Shown: piece after piece, positions 1 to 10,171 of the stretch
Numbering within the stretch: the first letter of the stretch is position 1
How the letters are laid out: each line of letters starts with the position of its first letter
Source: Tricholomella constricta
Lineage: Eukaryota > Basidiomycota > Agaricomycetes > Agaricales > Lyophyllaceae
Reading direction: 5' to 3'
DNA length: 64,000 bases
NCBI GenBank assembly: GCA_013368375.1
Contig: JAACJP010000001.1
Location: 930,001 to 994,000 of the forward strand
Made by a program: the position numbers and the translations under genes
The notes under the pieces: model-generated
Database searches by the model: none
Seen by the model: only the letters and a program-made list of their open reading frames with translations
Told to the model about the DNA's origin: nothing

Positions 1-1047
1 GCGCTGTACACCGAACCAGCCCATAATACAGACATCAACCGCTGCGCCACGACGAACACGGTACCGAACGCGACCGAAGCACTAAACCGACCGACCGACA
101 ATACGACCGACCGACCAACAATACGACCGGCGCACTGACCAAGAGACGAAGTAACTAGAAACGCCAGTTCTTCTCTTTTGGGTGCACGGAGCACGGAACA
201 CCGTATAAACTGTCAACGACCGCGCACATTTGTATGCCAAGGTCTCAACCCGGCAACGACCAAACCCGATTTGAAATTATCCTATGAAACGCGTTGCCCA
301 GCCATCCGTGGAGAGGATCCGGCCGTACCACGGAGTTCCGCCTCCAAGAGCCACTACTGATCACAACTCTTGTACCGATCACGAATCCGACCCGACGCCT
401 CTAGCCGATCACAAAGCCTCACCGCCGAGCTAAAGGGCGCCACACTCCCTAAAAAGAGTCGCGCGGTACCAAGCTTGGCGGTACTCCTCCCAATAAACCA
501 GTAAAACACCTGCCTCGCCGGCTCGTGAAAGACGAGTTGGTCGCCTAGTATAAAACATAACCATGTAGTACCTACTTTCTCCAGTGAATTACAGCCCGTA
601 TTTTCCCTCACACTCAGAGTGAATAGCTCGAAACCGTCGTCTCTGTCGTCTCTGCACCGTCCTCATCGTATAAACCGTCGCCACTGTCGTAAACCTCGTA
701 ACTGCCGTCTCTGTCGCCTCGTACTCGTCGCCCGAACCCGTGAGTTCTCCGTATTAACCTCGTTCGTCTCGTTGTCGCACGACCGACACCCAAAGTCACG
801 TCGCCGACCCGTTCCACTCGGGAACGTCGCGTTCCATCGCCCCCGTCGCATTCCATTGCCCCCGTCGCATTCCATCGCCCCCGTCGCGTTGTTGTCGGTT
901 CGACTAGCTACGAGTCGGATCGTCTCTTACCTTCGTCAAACAACCCTTACAAGCCCTGCACACTCGTGTGTTTGGGAACTTTTAACATTTCTCGCCCCCA
1001 TAGTTGCTAGTTGTTTTGTTGTTGTGCACAGCACCTACAGGCCTTCT
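1..1047 (+). repeat. 5' LTR of Gypsy-1 (first ~16 bp outside window)
   Basis: This stretch aligns along its length with 11651-12668, which lies downstream of the same pol gene, so it is the 5' LTR. By comparison with the 3' copy about 16 bp are missing to the left of the window. A TATA-like TATAAAAC lies near 550. It differs from the 3' LTR by scattered substitutions and by three instead of one copy of a roughly 20-bp CCATCGCCCCCGTCGC-type unit near 828-890, so this is not a very recent insertion. The exact 3' border is uncertain because the last shared bases (GCCTTCT, to 1047) do not end in CA. Confidence 0.85.
80..135. promoter_or_regulatory. CCG/CGG triplet array in Gypsy-1 LTR
   Basis: Two runs of (ACCG)n are separated by ACAATACG. 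The array recurs in the 3' LTR at about 11731-11795. CGG triplets are the usual half-sites of fungal Zn2Cys6 proteins (established knowledge). The link to the Zn2Cys6 genes of this element is inference. Confidence 0.4.
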
Positions 1048-1487
1048 TCCACTATCATTCTGGAGCCCACCGCAAGGGTTTTAAAAGCCACCGCCGAACA
1101 CGCAACCTCATTCCTCTTGTTCATAAAAACCTACGACTCGTCGACCATTCCGCCCGCATCCCGACAAGAAGCTAAAGCCCGAACCCTCCGTGCCAAAATC
1201 CGCGCTGCTCTCGGACAAGCCGACACCGACTCAGAATCGCTCTCCCCGTTCTTCCGCTCAGTAACTCCACACCACGCGATCCATAACAACCTCAGCCCGC
1301 TCTTCTATAGCCCTTTGTCGACACTACCGTCGCCTACCCCGACCGATCAAACACCGCTCCTACCACCGATCAAGGAGTTGAATTTAGACTCCCCTATCTA
1401 TCGCCCGCAACCCCAGAAATCTCAGATTCTTCTTCACCGTCGTATTCCCCCTCCCCGTCCCCTATCCCGAAACCAATACCATCTATC
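1048..1487 (+). other. Gypsy-1 untranslated leader
   Basis: This lies between the LTR and the gag start. A TGG-starting candidate primer-binding site (TGGAGCCCACCGC) is at 1061-1073, but I cannot match it to a tRNA. A long open frame runs from the LTR through the leader to 1512. It has no recognisable domain and I do not treat it as a gene. Confidence 0.4.
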
Positions 1488-2822
1488 ATGGCACAACCAC
1501 CAATCATTATAAAGCCGATGCCCGCACGCGGACAAAGCTCGGCGCCGACATTCGTGCCCGAACGCGCGCGTGAACTGCGCCGATATTTCTCGGACTTAAA
1601 TCATCTCTTCATCGAGTGTAACGTCGTAGATGAACAAGAAAAGAAAACGCACACTACGCGATACACCGACATCGATACCGCGGATCTGTGGGAGCAACTG
1701 GACGAGTTCGCAGTCGGTACCACATACGACGATTGGCGAAAAGCGATAATGGCGCTTTACCCAGGCGCAAGCGAAGAAAGAAAGTATTCAATGGCCGACC
1801 TCGACTACCTGATCAGAGAACGACAACGACTCGGGATCCAGTCAAATAGTGACCTCGGGGAATATTACCGACAGTTCCTTTCTGTTACCCAGTTCCTTGT
1901 CAGCAAAAACCGACTTTCAATAAACGAACGCGACCGCCAATTCCGTCGCGCATTCCAGTCCGATCTATGGTCAAAGATCCATCGCAGGCTCGAGATCCTA
2001 AACCCGAACCACCATCCCGACGACCCCTACGCCACGGAAACCGTTCGCGCTGCAGCTGAACATATCCTCCACGGAACAAACGCCGGCCAACGACAGGAAG
2101 CGCCATCGGGCGCGCCACCACAAATTACGATCGCGCCAAGCGGGTCGTTAACGGGCGTGACCAAGTCGCCTAGCACGGGACAGCCCCTCAAGTTGGAAGA
2201 GCTCTACGAAAGAATCAACCTGTTGGAACAACATATCCAATGCTTAGGACAAGACAAAGGAGGCGACGGCGGCCGACCGAATCAGTCACCTAATGACAAC
2301 TGCCACTTCTGCGGTGGTGAAGGACATTATATTCCTAACTGTCCCATACATCAAACATACGCGACCGAAGGACGCTGCCGACGAACCGACGACAACAAGA
2401 TAGGCCTACCAAGCGGCGCGCGCATACCGGCGGGAACTCCAGGTCGATACATAAAAGACAAGTTAGACGAGTGGCACAGACGCAACCCCGGCCAAATGGC
2501 GACAGGACAGCTATCAGCGAACGCGAACCCGACCGAAAGCATGATGTTGGAAATACTACAGTTTAACGACGTCACCGACCATGACCTGAAAATCGAGGAT
2601 CGCATGATCGTGTTAGAACGAGAACTCAACACCCTGCGCGCAAGGAAAGAGGTGTTCGACGGCGTAGAACTTATTAGCCGCGCACCGCAAAAGCGACCCG
2701 TCACGGTCGAAACTGTTCAAGACGCCGACCAACCAAGGATCGCACCAGTCAACAAGTCAGCGCCCGAGACGCGACGAAAGGCCAAGCCAAGGCTCCCCCG
2801 CCACCATCCAACATACCTCTGA
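1488..2822 (+). CDS. Gypsy-1 gag-like protein with zinc knuckle
   Basis: This 444-residue ORF is the first after the leader. It should encode the structural protein that packages the element RNA. A CCHC zinc knuckle of spacing C-x2-C-x4-H-x4-C (CHFCGGEGHYIPNC) lies around residues 272-285, and the N-terminal half has the helical, charged look of a retrotransposon capsid. The start chosen is the first ATG after the leader. The ORF stops at 2822, but the -1 frame is open across the junction and continues with proline-rich coding sequence into the protease region. Either a programmed -1 shift or a disabling indel near 2750-2810 therefore links them. No canonical slippery heptamer is evident there. 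Confidence 0.8.
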   Translation: MAQPPIIIKPMPARGQSSAPTFVPERARELRRYFSDLNHLFIECNVVDEQEKKTHTTRYTDIDTADLWEQLDEFAVGTTYDDWRKAIMALYPGASEERKYSMADLDYLIRERQRLGIQSNSDLGEYYRQFLSVTQFLVSKNRLSINERDRQFRRAFQSDLWSKIHRRLEILNPNHHPDDPYATETVRAAAEHILHGTNAGQRQEAPSGAPPQITIAPSGSLTGVTKSPSTGQPLKLEELYERINLLEQHIQCLGQDKGGDGGRPNQSPNDNCHFCGGEGHYIPNCPIHQTYATEGRCRRTDDNKIGLPSGARIPAGTPGRYIKDKLDEWHRRNPGQMATGQLSANANPTESMMLEILQFNDVTDHDLKIEDRMIVLERELNTLRARKEVFDGVELISRAPQKRPVTVETVQDADQPRIAPVNKSAPETRRKAKPRLPRHHPTYL

Positions 2823-3765
2823 TCCCCAGTACCAAGACCGACGCCACAGGCAATGCCCGCGACCAGACTCCAGTACACCCTTTCTCTAACATTCCTGAGA
2901 ACCGATACATCCCCCCTACCACGCGAAACTTAGCCGCCACGGAGAAGGCGAAAGCCGACAGTGCGTACCGCACACAGGCGCCCATTACAGATCCAACCAA
3001 ATCAACGACTCTATTCGAACGCGCACTCGACGCCACCATACCGGTCACAGTTCGAGAACTCTGCGGGGTAGCGCCAGAGGTTCGCGGAAAGTTTAGGGAA
3101 GCTAATACACCGAAGCGTATCGTCGCCGGCAACCTCACAACGGTATACCAAGAAGTCCCCACGTCGGCGTTCATTGAGGAACTCGACGCACTACCTTGCG
3201 AACCCAACAGCGACAACGCGACGCCACCGCCCGGAGCGCTAGTCACCGGCGACATCTACGACACGTATTACCAGACACTACTACCTGGCGAGCATCCGGA
3301 CCGACTGATCGTCGCAATGGAATCGCATGCACTCAGATCGATCATGATAATGGTCGACGCGAGAGAACAGATAGAAATAGCGGGTGCCAGATCATAGCCA
3401 TGTCGGAAGAAGTTTGCCATGGACTAGGGGTCAAATACGACCCAACTATAGTGCTGCAGATGCAATCAGCGAACGGAACAACCGACCCGTCGCTCGGTCT
3501 AGCACGAAACATACCTTGTACGATAGGAGAGGTCACGCTCTACCTCCAAATGCACGTCATTCGCAATCCTGCATACGATATACTCCTCGGCCGCCCGTTC
3601 GACATACTTACTTGCTCTAACGTGAAAACGAGATCCGCCGACGATACGATCATAACCATCACCGACCCGAACACTCGGGAGGTCATCGCAATACCGACCT
3701 TCGCGCGCGGACAACGTCGCCGCCCCAAGACCGACGTAAATTTTCGTATACTCTCGAGGAAATAA
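2741..3765 (+). pseudogene. Gypsy-1 linker domain plus retropepsin, broken
   Basis: Frame 2 is open from about 2741 to 3397. It encodes a conserved-looking linker that I recall as the DUF4100-type region found beside the protease in basidiomycete elements (motif PVTVRELCGVAPEVRGKFRE near 3040). The protease body follows in the next -1 frame and ends at 3765 (SGCQIIAMSEEV, then the ILLGRPF flap and core motif). At 3376-3384 the active-site triad reads N-S-G instead of D-S-G, and the frame changes at the same spot. The simplest reading is a small deletion that removed the catalytic aspartate. Protease activity is therefore unlikely in this copy. Confidence 0.65.
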
Positions 3766-6700
3766 GTCGAGATCACGGCGATCTTGCACTCCTCCTCGAG
3801 TACGACCCACTAAGCTATACCCCGACTGTCATTTCTTTCTGCGAACTACTGACCGAACTTAATAGCGACGCCACCTACGACGCGCAACTAGCCTCACTCT
3901 ACGTCGCGGCAGCCGAACTAACCGCACCAACAATCGCCGACCAATCCGTTAATACCAGCTCTACCCCTCTTGAACGAACGACCCGCTGCACTATTTTACC
4001 GAACAACGAACGCCATAGTGGACACCACACCCAATCCCTGACCAGCGCCGCCACCGACGCCTTCGTTGTGAAAATCAAAGGTGTACAAACCAAAAAGAAG
4101 TACAAACCAGTAGCGCAAAAAGTGCGATCGATCATAGCAAGCTGTCCCGACCACTTCCGAATCGAACGCAACATATTAGGCGATCCTCTCGCCAACGTGC
4201 CGACCTTGGTTCCCAACCCGCCACCTTTTCAACCCACAGGCCGCTACACCCTAGAACGAAAGGAAGACCTAGACCGCAAACACCCGGACTTCCTAACACC
4301 CGCCGAACGCGCCATTATGCACGACCTCATGTGTAAACAGAACCTCGCGTTCGCATGGGACGATTCCGAGCGCGGTAGTTTTCGGTCGGATTTCTTTCCC
4401 CCCATCGACATACCGGTTGTGGCGCACACGCCTTGGATCGAGCGCAATATCCCCATACCACCTGGCATCTACGAAGAAGTTTGCGACATTATCAAAACTA
4501 AGCTCGCCACTGGCGTTTACGAACCGTCCAACTCCAGCTACCGATCGCGTTGGTTTTGCACTCTGAAAAAGAACGGCAAGTTCCGCCTCGTCCACAGCCT
4601 CGAACCGCTCAACCGTGTAACCATCCGACACTCGGGTGTCACGCCGATACCAGACCATGTTGCTGAACAATTCGCCGGTCGCATTTGTGGCGCAATGCTA
4701 GACCTGTTCGTCGGCTACGACGAACGACTGATCGCACCCTCGTCGCGCGACCTTACCACTTTCCAAACACCTTTCGGGGCGTTACGCCTCGTCACCTTAC
4801 CTATGGGCTGGACCAACTCCGTCCCAATCTTCCACGACGATGTCACTCACATCCTGCAACCGGAAATCCCGGACTATACGCTACCTTATATCGACGACGC
4901 TGCTATAAAGGGACCTGCAACTTGGTACCCCGACCCGGTCACAGGGTTGCCGAAAATGCACCCCGACAATGCCGATGTGCGATTCGCGATCTGGGAATTC
5001 TTCAACGACGTCAATCGCATCCTCCAGCGCATGAAGCACTGCGGCGGCACCTTCTCTGGCAAGAAGCTAGTCTTATGCGCGCCACAATTCAAAGTTCTCG
5101 GACACGTCTGCACGCCCGACGGTCGCATACCCGACGTGGACCGACTAGCCTTACTGCGTAATTGGAAGTCGTGCGCCACGCTATCGGAGTTACGCGCGTT
5201 CTTAGGAACAGTCGGAGTGCTCAGGATATTCGTCAAAAACTTTGCTCATCGCGCACACCACCTCGTGAAGCTAACCCGCAAGGATGCAGTCTTCGAGTTC
5301 GGCCCCGACCAGATCGCAGCGCAACGTGACATCGTCGAGGCGATCGCAGAAGCGAAACCCCTCGTACCCATCGACTACGCCTCCGACGACCCCGTCATCC
5401 TAGCCGTCGACACTTCACACATAGCAGTCGGATTCTACCTCTGTCAGGCCGACCCTGTCGATCGGAAACGACGCAGATACAATCGGTTCGGTTCCATCAC
5501 GCTGAACGACCGCGAATCCCGATTCTCTCAACCAAAACTCGAATTTTACGGCCTGTTTCGGGCGCTTGGCGCTTTACGACTGTACGTTATAGGTGTTCGC
5601 AACCTAGTCGTCGAAGTCGACGCACGATACATTAAAGGCATGCTCTCCAACCCCGACATCCAACCATCAGCTTCCATAAACAGGTGGATTGTATCTGTCC
5701 TCATGTTCCACTTCGAGCTCGTTCATGTTAAAGGCACGTTCCACGGACCCGACGGCTTATCCTGTCGCCCTCGTCAGCCCGACGACCCGACCGACAGCTA
5801 CGACGCAGAAGAAGCCGACTTCGAAGATTGGGTCGATCGGATGCAGGGCCTCATGCACATTATCCAACCACTGTCGCAACCGCCGTCGCCCTTGCATGTT
5901 CGACAGATCTTCACCATGGCAAAGATCTCAAGTAAGGAGGAGATGGTGGCAGTATACACCGACGCGGTACCACCAGACTCAGCGACTCACGAACTCGCAA
6001 CCGACTCCCCGCGACAACCCAGAATCCGTACCGACGATGATACAGGAATAACCGACCCAAATACGAACTCGGCCGACATGTCATACGACGACGTGCCCAG
6101 AACCGACGCCGCTAAAGCCCAAGACCAACGAATAGATGCTGTTAGACAATGGTTGGCCGACCTAGAACGACCAGAAGGCCTGTCCGACGATCAGTACGCC
6201 ACATTCATTCGATACGCCACCGGGTTCTTCCTAGACGGAACACGACTCTGGAGAAGAGACAGCCAAGGCGCACATAAACTAGTCGCCCGCCCCAGCACAC
6301 GATTAGAGATTCTGCGATCGGTCCACGACAATCTCGGACACAAGCGTTTCTACGCGACACGCGCGACCCTACTAGAGCGCTTTTGGTGGCCTAACGTTCG
6401 GGCCGACGTCGTGTGGTTCGTTCAGACGTGCCATATATGTCAGATCCAGCAAACGACCAAGGTCCTGATCCCCCCGGTCGTTGCGACGCCTGCGCCACTG
6501 TTCGCAAAGATGTACATCGACACTATGCACCTGCCGACATCAAATGGTTTTAAATACATTGTCCAAGGACGTTGCTCCTTAATCCACTTTCCCGAATGGC
6601 GCGCACTCCGAAAAGAAAACAGTCGCACACTAGGCGATTGGATGTACGAAGACATCATCTGCCGGTGGGGCGGGCTCCGCGAAATCGTAACCGACAACGG

Positions 6701-7508
6701 TCCAGCCTTCATCAAAGCGGCCGAACACCTCACAAAGAAATACCACATACACAATATTCGAATCTCGGGCTATAACTCTAGGGCCAACGGACTCGTCGAG
6801 CGGTCCCATTTCGACGTTCGACAATCTCTTTTCAAAGCCGCCGACGGAAACGAAAGCAAATGGTTGCAATCAGCTTATTCGGTTTTCTGGGCCGAACGCG
6901 TCACAATCCGCAAACGAATGGGATGTTCCCCCTACTACGCCGCGACAGGGACTCAACCCCTCCTGCCGCTCGATATTGTCGAAGCCACGTACCTCCAACC
7001 GCCACCCGACTCTATCCTGTCCTCCACCGACCTCTTGACACGTCGCGCGATCGCCTTACAAAAACGGGCGACCGACCTAGAGCGACTGCATTCAGAGGTA
7101 TACGCGGCGCGACGACAAGCGGCGATTCGCTTTGAACGTAAACACGCCAGAACCTTACGCGACTATAACTTTAAACACGGAGACCTCATCCTCATGCGCA
7201 ACACGAAAATCGAGAAGTCACTCAACCAAAAAATGCGATCTAGATACCTAGGACCGCTCGTCGTGATCTCGCGCAACCGCGGAGGCGCATACATTCTCTG
7301 CGAACTGGATGGCACCGTCTTACACCGACCCGTAGCAGCGTTCCGACTCACCCCCTACTTCGCGCGCAACAATATCCTCCTACCCAGTAGCGCTCTGGAC
7401 ATAGATACCAAACGACTCAGAGAACTAGAGGCGACGACGATCACCGACGACGAAGACCGACCCGAAGTCGTAGGCGACGACTCGGAATCGGAAGAAGAGC
7501 AGAACTAA
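3729..7508 (+). CDS. pol: Gypsy-1 Pol: reverse transcriptase, RNase H, integrase
   Basis: The ORF copies the element RNA into DNA and integrates it. The first ATG is at 4068 (1146 residues), but the frame is open and coding-like from about 3729, just after a -1 shift from the protease frame, so translation probably arrives from upstream. From that ATG the order is reverse transcriptase (residues about 130-350, catalytic YIDD), RNase H (about 450-560), an HHCC integrase finger (H..H..C-x2-C, about 755-795) and an integrase core with D in YIDTMHL, D in VTDNGPAF and E in GLVERSH. There is no chromodomain. The tail is acidic. The reading frame is intact over more than 3.4 kb. Confidence 0.9.
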   Translation, partial: DRRKFSYTLEEISRDHGDLALLLEYDPLSYTPTVISFCELLTELNSDATYDAQLASLYVAAAELTAPTIADQSVNTSSTPLERTTRCTILPNNERHSGHHTQSLTSAATDAFVVKIKGVQTKKKYKPVAQKVRSIIASCPDHFRIERNILGDPLANVPTLVPNPPPFQPTGRYTLERKEDLDRKHPDFLTPAERAIMHDLMCKQNLAFAWDDSERGSFRSDFFPPIDIPVVAHTPWIERNIPIPPGIYEEVCDIIKTKLATGVYEPSNSSYRSRWFCTLKKNGKFRLVHSLEPLNRVTIRHSGVTPIPDHVAEQFAGRICGAMLDLFVGYDERLIAPSSRDLTTFQTPFGALRLVTLPMGWTNSVPIFHDDVTHILQPEIPDYTLPYIDDAAIKGPATWYPDPVTGLPKMHPDNADVRFAIWEFFNDVNRILQRMKHCGGTFSGKKLVLCAPQFKVLGHVCTPDGRIPDVDRLALLRNWKSCATLSELRAFLGTVGVLRIFVKNFAHRAHHLVKLTRKDAVFEFGPDQIAAQRDIVEAIAEAKPLVPIDYASDDPVILAVDTSHIAVGFYLCQADPVDRKRRRYNRFGSITLNDRESRFSQPKLEFYGLFRALGALRLYVIGVRNLVVEVDARYIKGMLSNPDIQPSASINRWIVSVLMFHFELVHVKGTFHGPDGLSCRPRQPDDPTDSYDAEEADFEDWVDRMQGLMHIIQPLSQPPSPLHVRQIFTMAKISSKEEMVAVYTDAVPPDSATHELATDSPRQPRIRTDDDTGITDPNTNSADMSYDDVPRTDAAKAQDQRIDAVRQWLADLERPEGLSDDQYATFIRYATGFFLDGTRLWRRDSQGAHKLVARPSTRLEILRSVHDNLGHKRFYATRATLLERFWWPNVRADVVWFVQTCHICQIQQTTKVLIPPVVATPAPLFAKMYIDTMHLPTSNGFKYIVQGRCSLIHFPEWRALRKENSRTLGDWMYEDIICRWGGLREIVTDNGPAFIKAAEHLTKKYHIHNIRISGYNSRANGLVERSHFDVRQSLFKAADGNESKWLQSAYSVFWAERVTIRKRMGCSPYYAATGTQPLLPLDIVEATYLQPPPDSILSSTDLLTRRAIALQKRATDLERLHSEVYAARRQAAIRFERKHARTLRDYNFKHGDLILMRNTKIEKSLNQKMRSRYLGPLVVISRNRGGAYILCELDGTVLHRPVAAFRLTPYFARNNILLPSSALDIDTKRLRELEATTITDDEDRPEVVGDDSESEEEQN
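5925..5943 (+). promoter_or_regulatory. Internal copy of the Gypsy-1 polypurine tract
   Basis: ATCTCAAGTAAGGAGGAGA is inside pol, between RNase H and integrase. It matches 9934-9952 exactly and 11616-11634 with one change. The last copy abuts the 3' LTR and is the expected plus-strand primer. Ty1 and lentiviruses use a central polypurine tract in pol, so a second priming site is possible. Confidence 0.45.
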
Positions 7509-7564
7509 TCGCCATCCTGTGAAACCGTATACCCTTTCTTTATTTAACTTTTTCCCCTCAAGAA

Positions 7565-7678
7565 AAACGTGCCTTTCGACCGACCGAATGAACCAACGAT
7601 CTATGCCCCCAGGTGTTCGGCCGCTTTGATGAAACGTGCCTTTCGACCGACCGAACGAACCAACGATCTATGCCCCTC
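7565..7678 (+). repeat. 67-bp tandem duplication downstream of Gypsy-1 pol
   Basis: The block 7565-7611 recurs at 7632-7678 with one difference. It contains CGACCGACCGA, the same triplet pattern as the LTR array. The stretch 7509-7945 otherwise holds no gene that I can support. Confidence 0.7.
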
Positions 7679-7945
7679 AGTTTCTCAGTACCGACCTACG
7701 ACCGACCATCGGTCGGACTTCCGACTCACTATGCTCCACTTGTCAAAATCTCCACCCAATCACTCTCTCCGATTCTCTACTTCACCCCACCCTTTAGTAC
7801 AAACAGGCAGACGCGGAAAACGATATATTATATGGCGGTCCATTAGGACCACCCCCAGCACAGGAACCACAAAAATATAACAAGGCCGAGCGCGCGACCA
7901 AGATACCAAACGCGCCCAAGCCGACCGACACCCCGCGAAGCTCGC

Positions 7946-9772
7946 TCACCCCACCACGACATCACCGCCCTCAAACCCGTCACCGCCCTCCCCGACTCCG
8001 TCGCTCTCGCCGTCGCCCTCGGCATCCTCGTCGTCGGTGCTCACCGCGCTCCCTTCACTGGAGTCGGACTCACCCGCCGCATCCTCAAGCAACACCGAAC
8101 GTCGCTCCCTCAACAGTCTCAACACGTCCGCTGTACCTTCGACTTGCAGGTAGATTTGTCGGAGCGACCACCTCGTTATCTCTTGCTGAGACTGCAGGAC
8201 TTGCGCTTCCTGCACTAGGACCCGAAGGAAAGCGTGGCGCGAGAACAGGGCGCGGTCGACGTCGGCCAGACCGAAATCGTCTATCATCGCCGTCGAGGCC
8301 ATGTAACCCAGGCCATCCAGGTCCTCGTTACGAAGCAAGGCCTCCGCTTGAGGAAACGGTCCCTGCGTCAAGAAGCCCGCTCCCATTCCAGCAGAGCCAG
8401 CGGCCTGCAACATCGCAAGGCGGTGAGCGGCCGCCGCTAGTTCACGCTCACGCTCCAGGGGATCCACCAGAAACGGCTGAGGGGAGCGGCGCACCACGGA
8501 CGCGGGCGCTACGGGGGCTTCTCCTCCTCAACATCCTCGACGGTAGGGCGCGATATGTTTCGGCGCCGCGATCGCGAACCAGAAGCCTTGGGAACGTCGA
8601 TGGGGACGCCGTCGCGCGTCGTCTCGCACTTCTTAGCGTGAATCTTACAGAGAGCGCAAGGACTGACACCAGGCTTCTGGAGGCAGTCGACGCCAGAATC
8701 CACGCAGCGGTCGCACTAGCCGAAGTCAGCGCCCGACGAAAACAAAGACCGAACCGGTAACCTACCGCCACCTCGCGCACCGAGTGATGTGGGCACTCCT
8801 TCTTAAAGTCCTCGAGGCGCCCGAGCCACTTGTCGGTCGTGCGCCGCTTCCTCTTACCCTTTCCTCGTTCCTCCTCGGGGATTTCCACTACCGATCCTTC
8901 CCCGTCGTCGGCGACGTCGCGTTTGCGCTTACGACCCGACGAGGTCGCCTCACCCTGACCAGCACCCGCGGGCGTCGTACCTACCAGGCTCGTCAGCGGC
9001 ATACCATTAACGGGACTAAAGACGAGCCCCAAGCGCCAGGGAAACTCACGCGCACGACGAGCCCGCGGCAATGACCGAACAGCCTGTCTAATATCAGCAA
9101 CCCGACGCGAAAACACGGCTAAAATGAACGTACCTCGACACCAGCGTCGCTAGAGGCCCGAGGCCCTCCACCGATAGACATACGAGCCGTGAAGTGAGGA
9201 GGCTTGCCCTTCCCTTTGGTGGCAGGCGCAGCGGGGACGCTGCCAGACGCCTCCCCCACGACCGGCAATATGGTTGCCTCCCCACTACCGTGCGCTTGCT
9301 CCACCTCCATCGCCGCCGCAAAAACCGTCTCGACTGGCGGTCCTCCCCCAAGCCCCTCGGGAACAGCCAGTGGCGCCGTGCCAGCGCCTCGCGAAATCTC
9401 AGCAAGCAAACGTCGCTCGCGACGTCGGCGGGTGTAATCGTCCTGCGAAACGACCGAACCAAATCAAGCTACCTGCACGCCGACGAAAAAGAATGGGCGT
9501 ACCTCAGGCTCCAGATCCGCGAATTTTTCCTTCCACTCCCCGTCGTCCTTTATGCGGGACCATATCAAAGTCAGCGCCTCCTGCTCCTCCCGCCATTCCA
9601 ACCGCCCAGGGCCCGCCCCTTGTTTGCGCAGCGCTGCCAGGCCGTCCCGGATGTCCTCGAGCGCCTCAGTGCGCTCTTCGCGGGTGGCGTCGGTGGGGAG
9701 TTGGCACCACCGGACGTAGTCTGTCGCCAGGTACCGCAAGACACGCTTGAAGTCAGAGACGGCGGCAGCCAT
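7946..9772 (-). CDS. Antisense Zn2Cys6 protein, Gypsy-1 copy A (probable frameshift)
   Basis: A spliced gene runs opposite to pol. Exon 1 starts at 9772 (MAAAVSDFKRVLRYL) and ends at 9503. The next exon begins after GTTTCGCAG (EDDYTRRRRERR) and ends near 9133. The third carries two basic stretches (GRKRKR, KGKRKRR) and ends at the GTAGGT donor near 8754. After the acceptor GGCTAG comes a complete binuclear cluster, C-x2-C-x6-C-x8-C-x2-C-x6-C, at about 8640-8717. A helical C-terminal part and an acidic tail follow to 7946. Between the cluster exon and the C-terminal part (near 8515) the frame shifts by one base, so this copy may be broken unless spliced. Function is inferred: a DNA-binding regulator encoded by the element. 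Confidence 0.65.
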
Positions 9773-9933
9773 GGTGGTTGAAACAGAACAGGAACCGAAC
9801 AGGAAGCCGTCACTTAAGACAAACCAGGACGCGCCGTCAGATCTAGTTGCACCGCCACCGACATCCCACGCCACACACGCGCCAGTTCTAGAATTTTCTC
9901 GACTGGACTCCGGCCCGACTGAGGACAGTCGGT

Positions 9934-9952
9934 ATCTCAAGTAAGGAGGAGA
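9934..9952 (+). promoter_or_regulatory. Second polypurine-tract copy, Gypsy-1
   Basis: This lies just upstream, on the antisense strand, of antisense gene A. It is embedded in GAGGACAGTCGGTATCTCAA, which also precedes the true tract at 11616. No LTR follows it. It marks the edge of a duplicated [antisense gene + PPT] module. Confidence 0.55.
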
Positions 9953-10171
9953 CATGACCTACAGAGGGAGCGGCGGCCGACGCCGACAACCAACACCGCC
10001 GATAATAGAACCGACCGAAATAGCGAACCAATTTGCGCCACCGAAGACAAAAAAAAAATCGGATTATAAAGAACGACCCAATTTTAGGGCCCGAACAACA
10101 AAATGGATATATACGGAGTACGCGACCGATAACGAACACAACCCGACCGCAAGAACATGACAAACTCGAAG
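9953..10171. other. Spacer between antisense modules
   Basis: About 220 bp with an A-rich tract near 10050 and no ORF worth reporting. It separates module A from module B. Confidence 0.4.

Noticed and set aside
619..1512. 297-residue ORF spanning the Gypsy-1 LTR and leader
   Set aside because: It crosses the LTR border, has low-complexity Ser/Arg-rich sequence and no domain. The gag start lies at its end.
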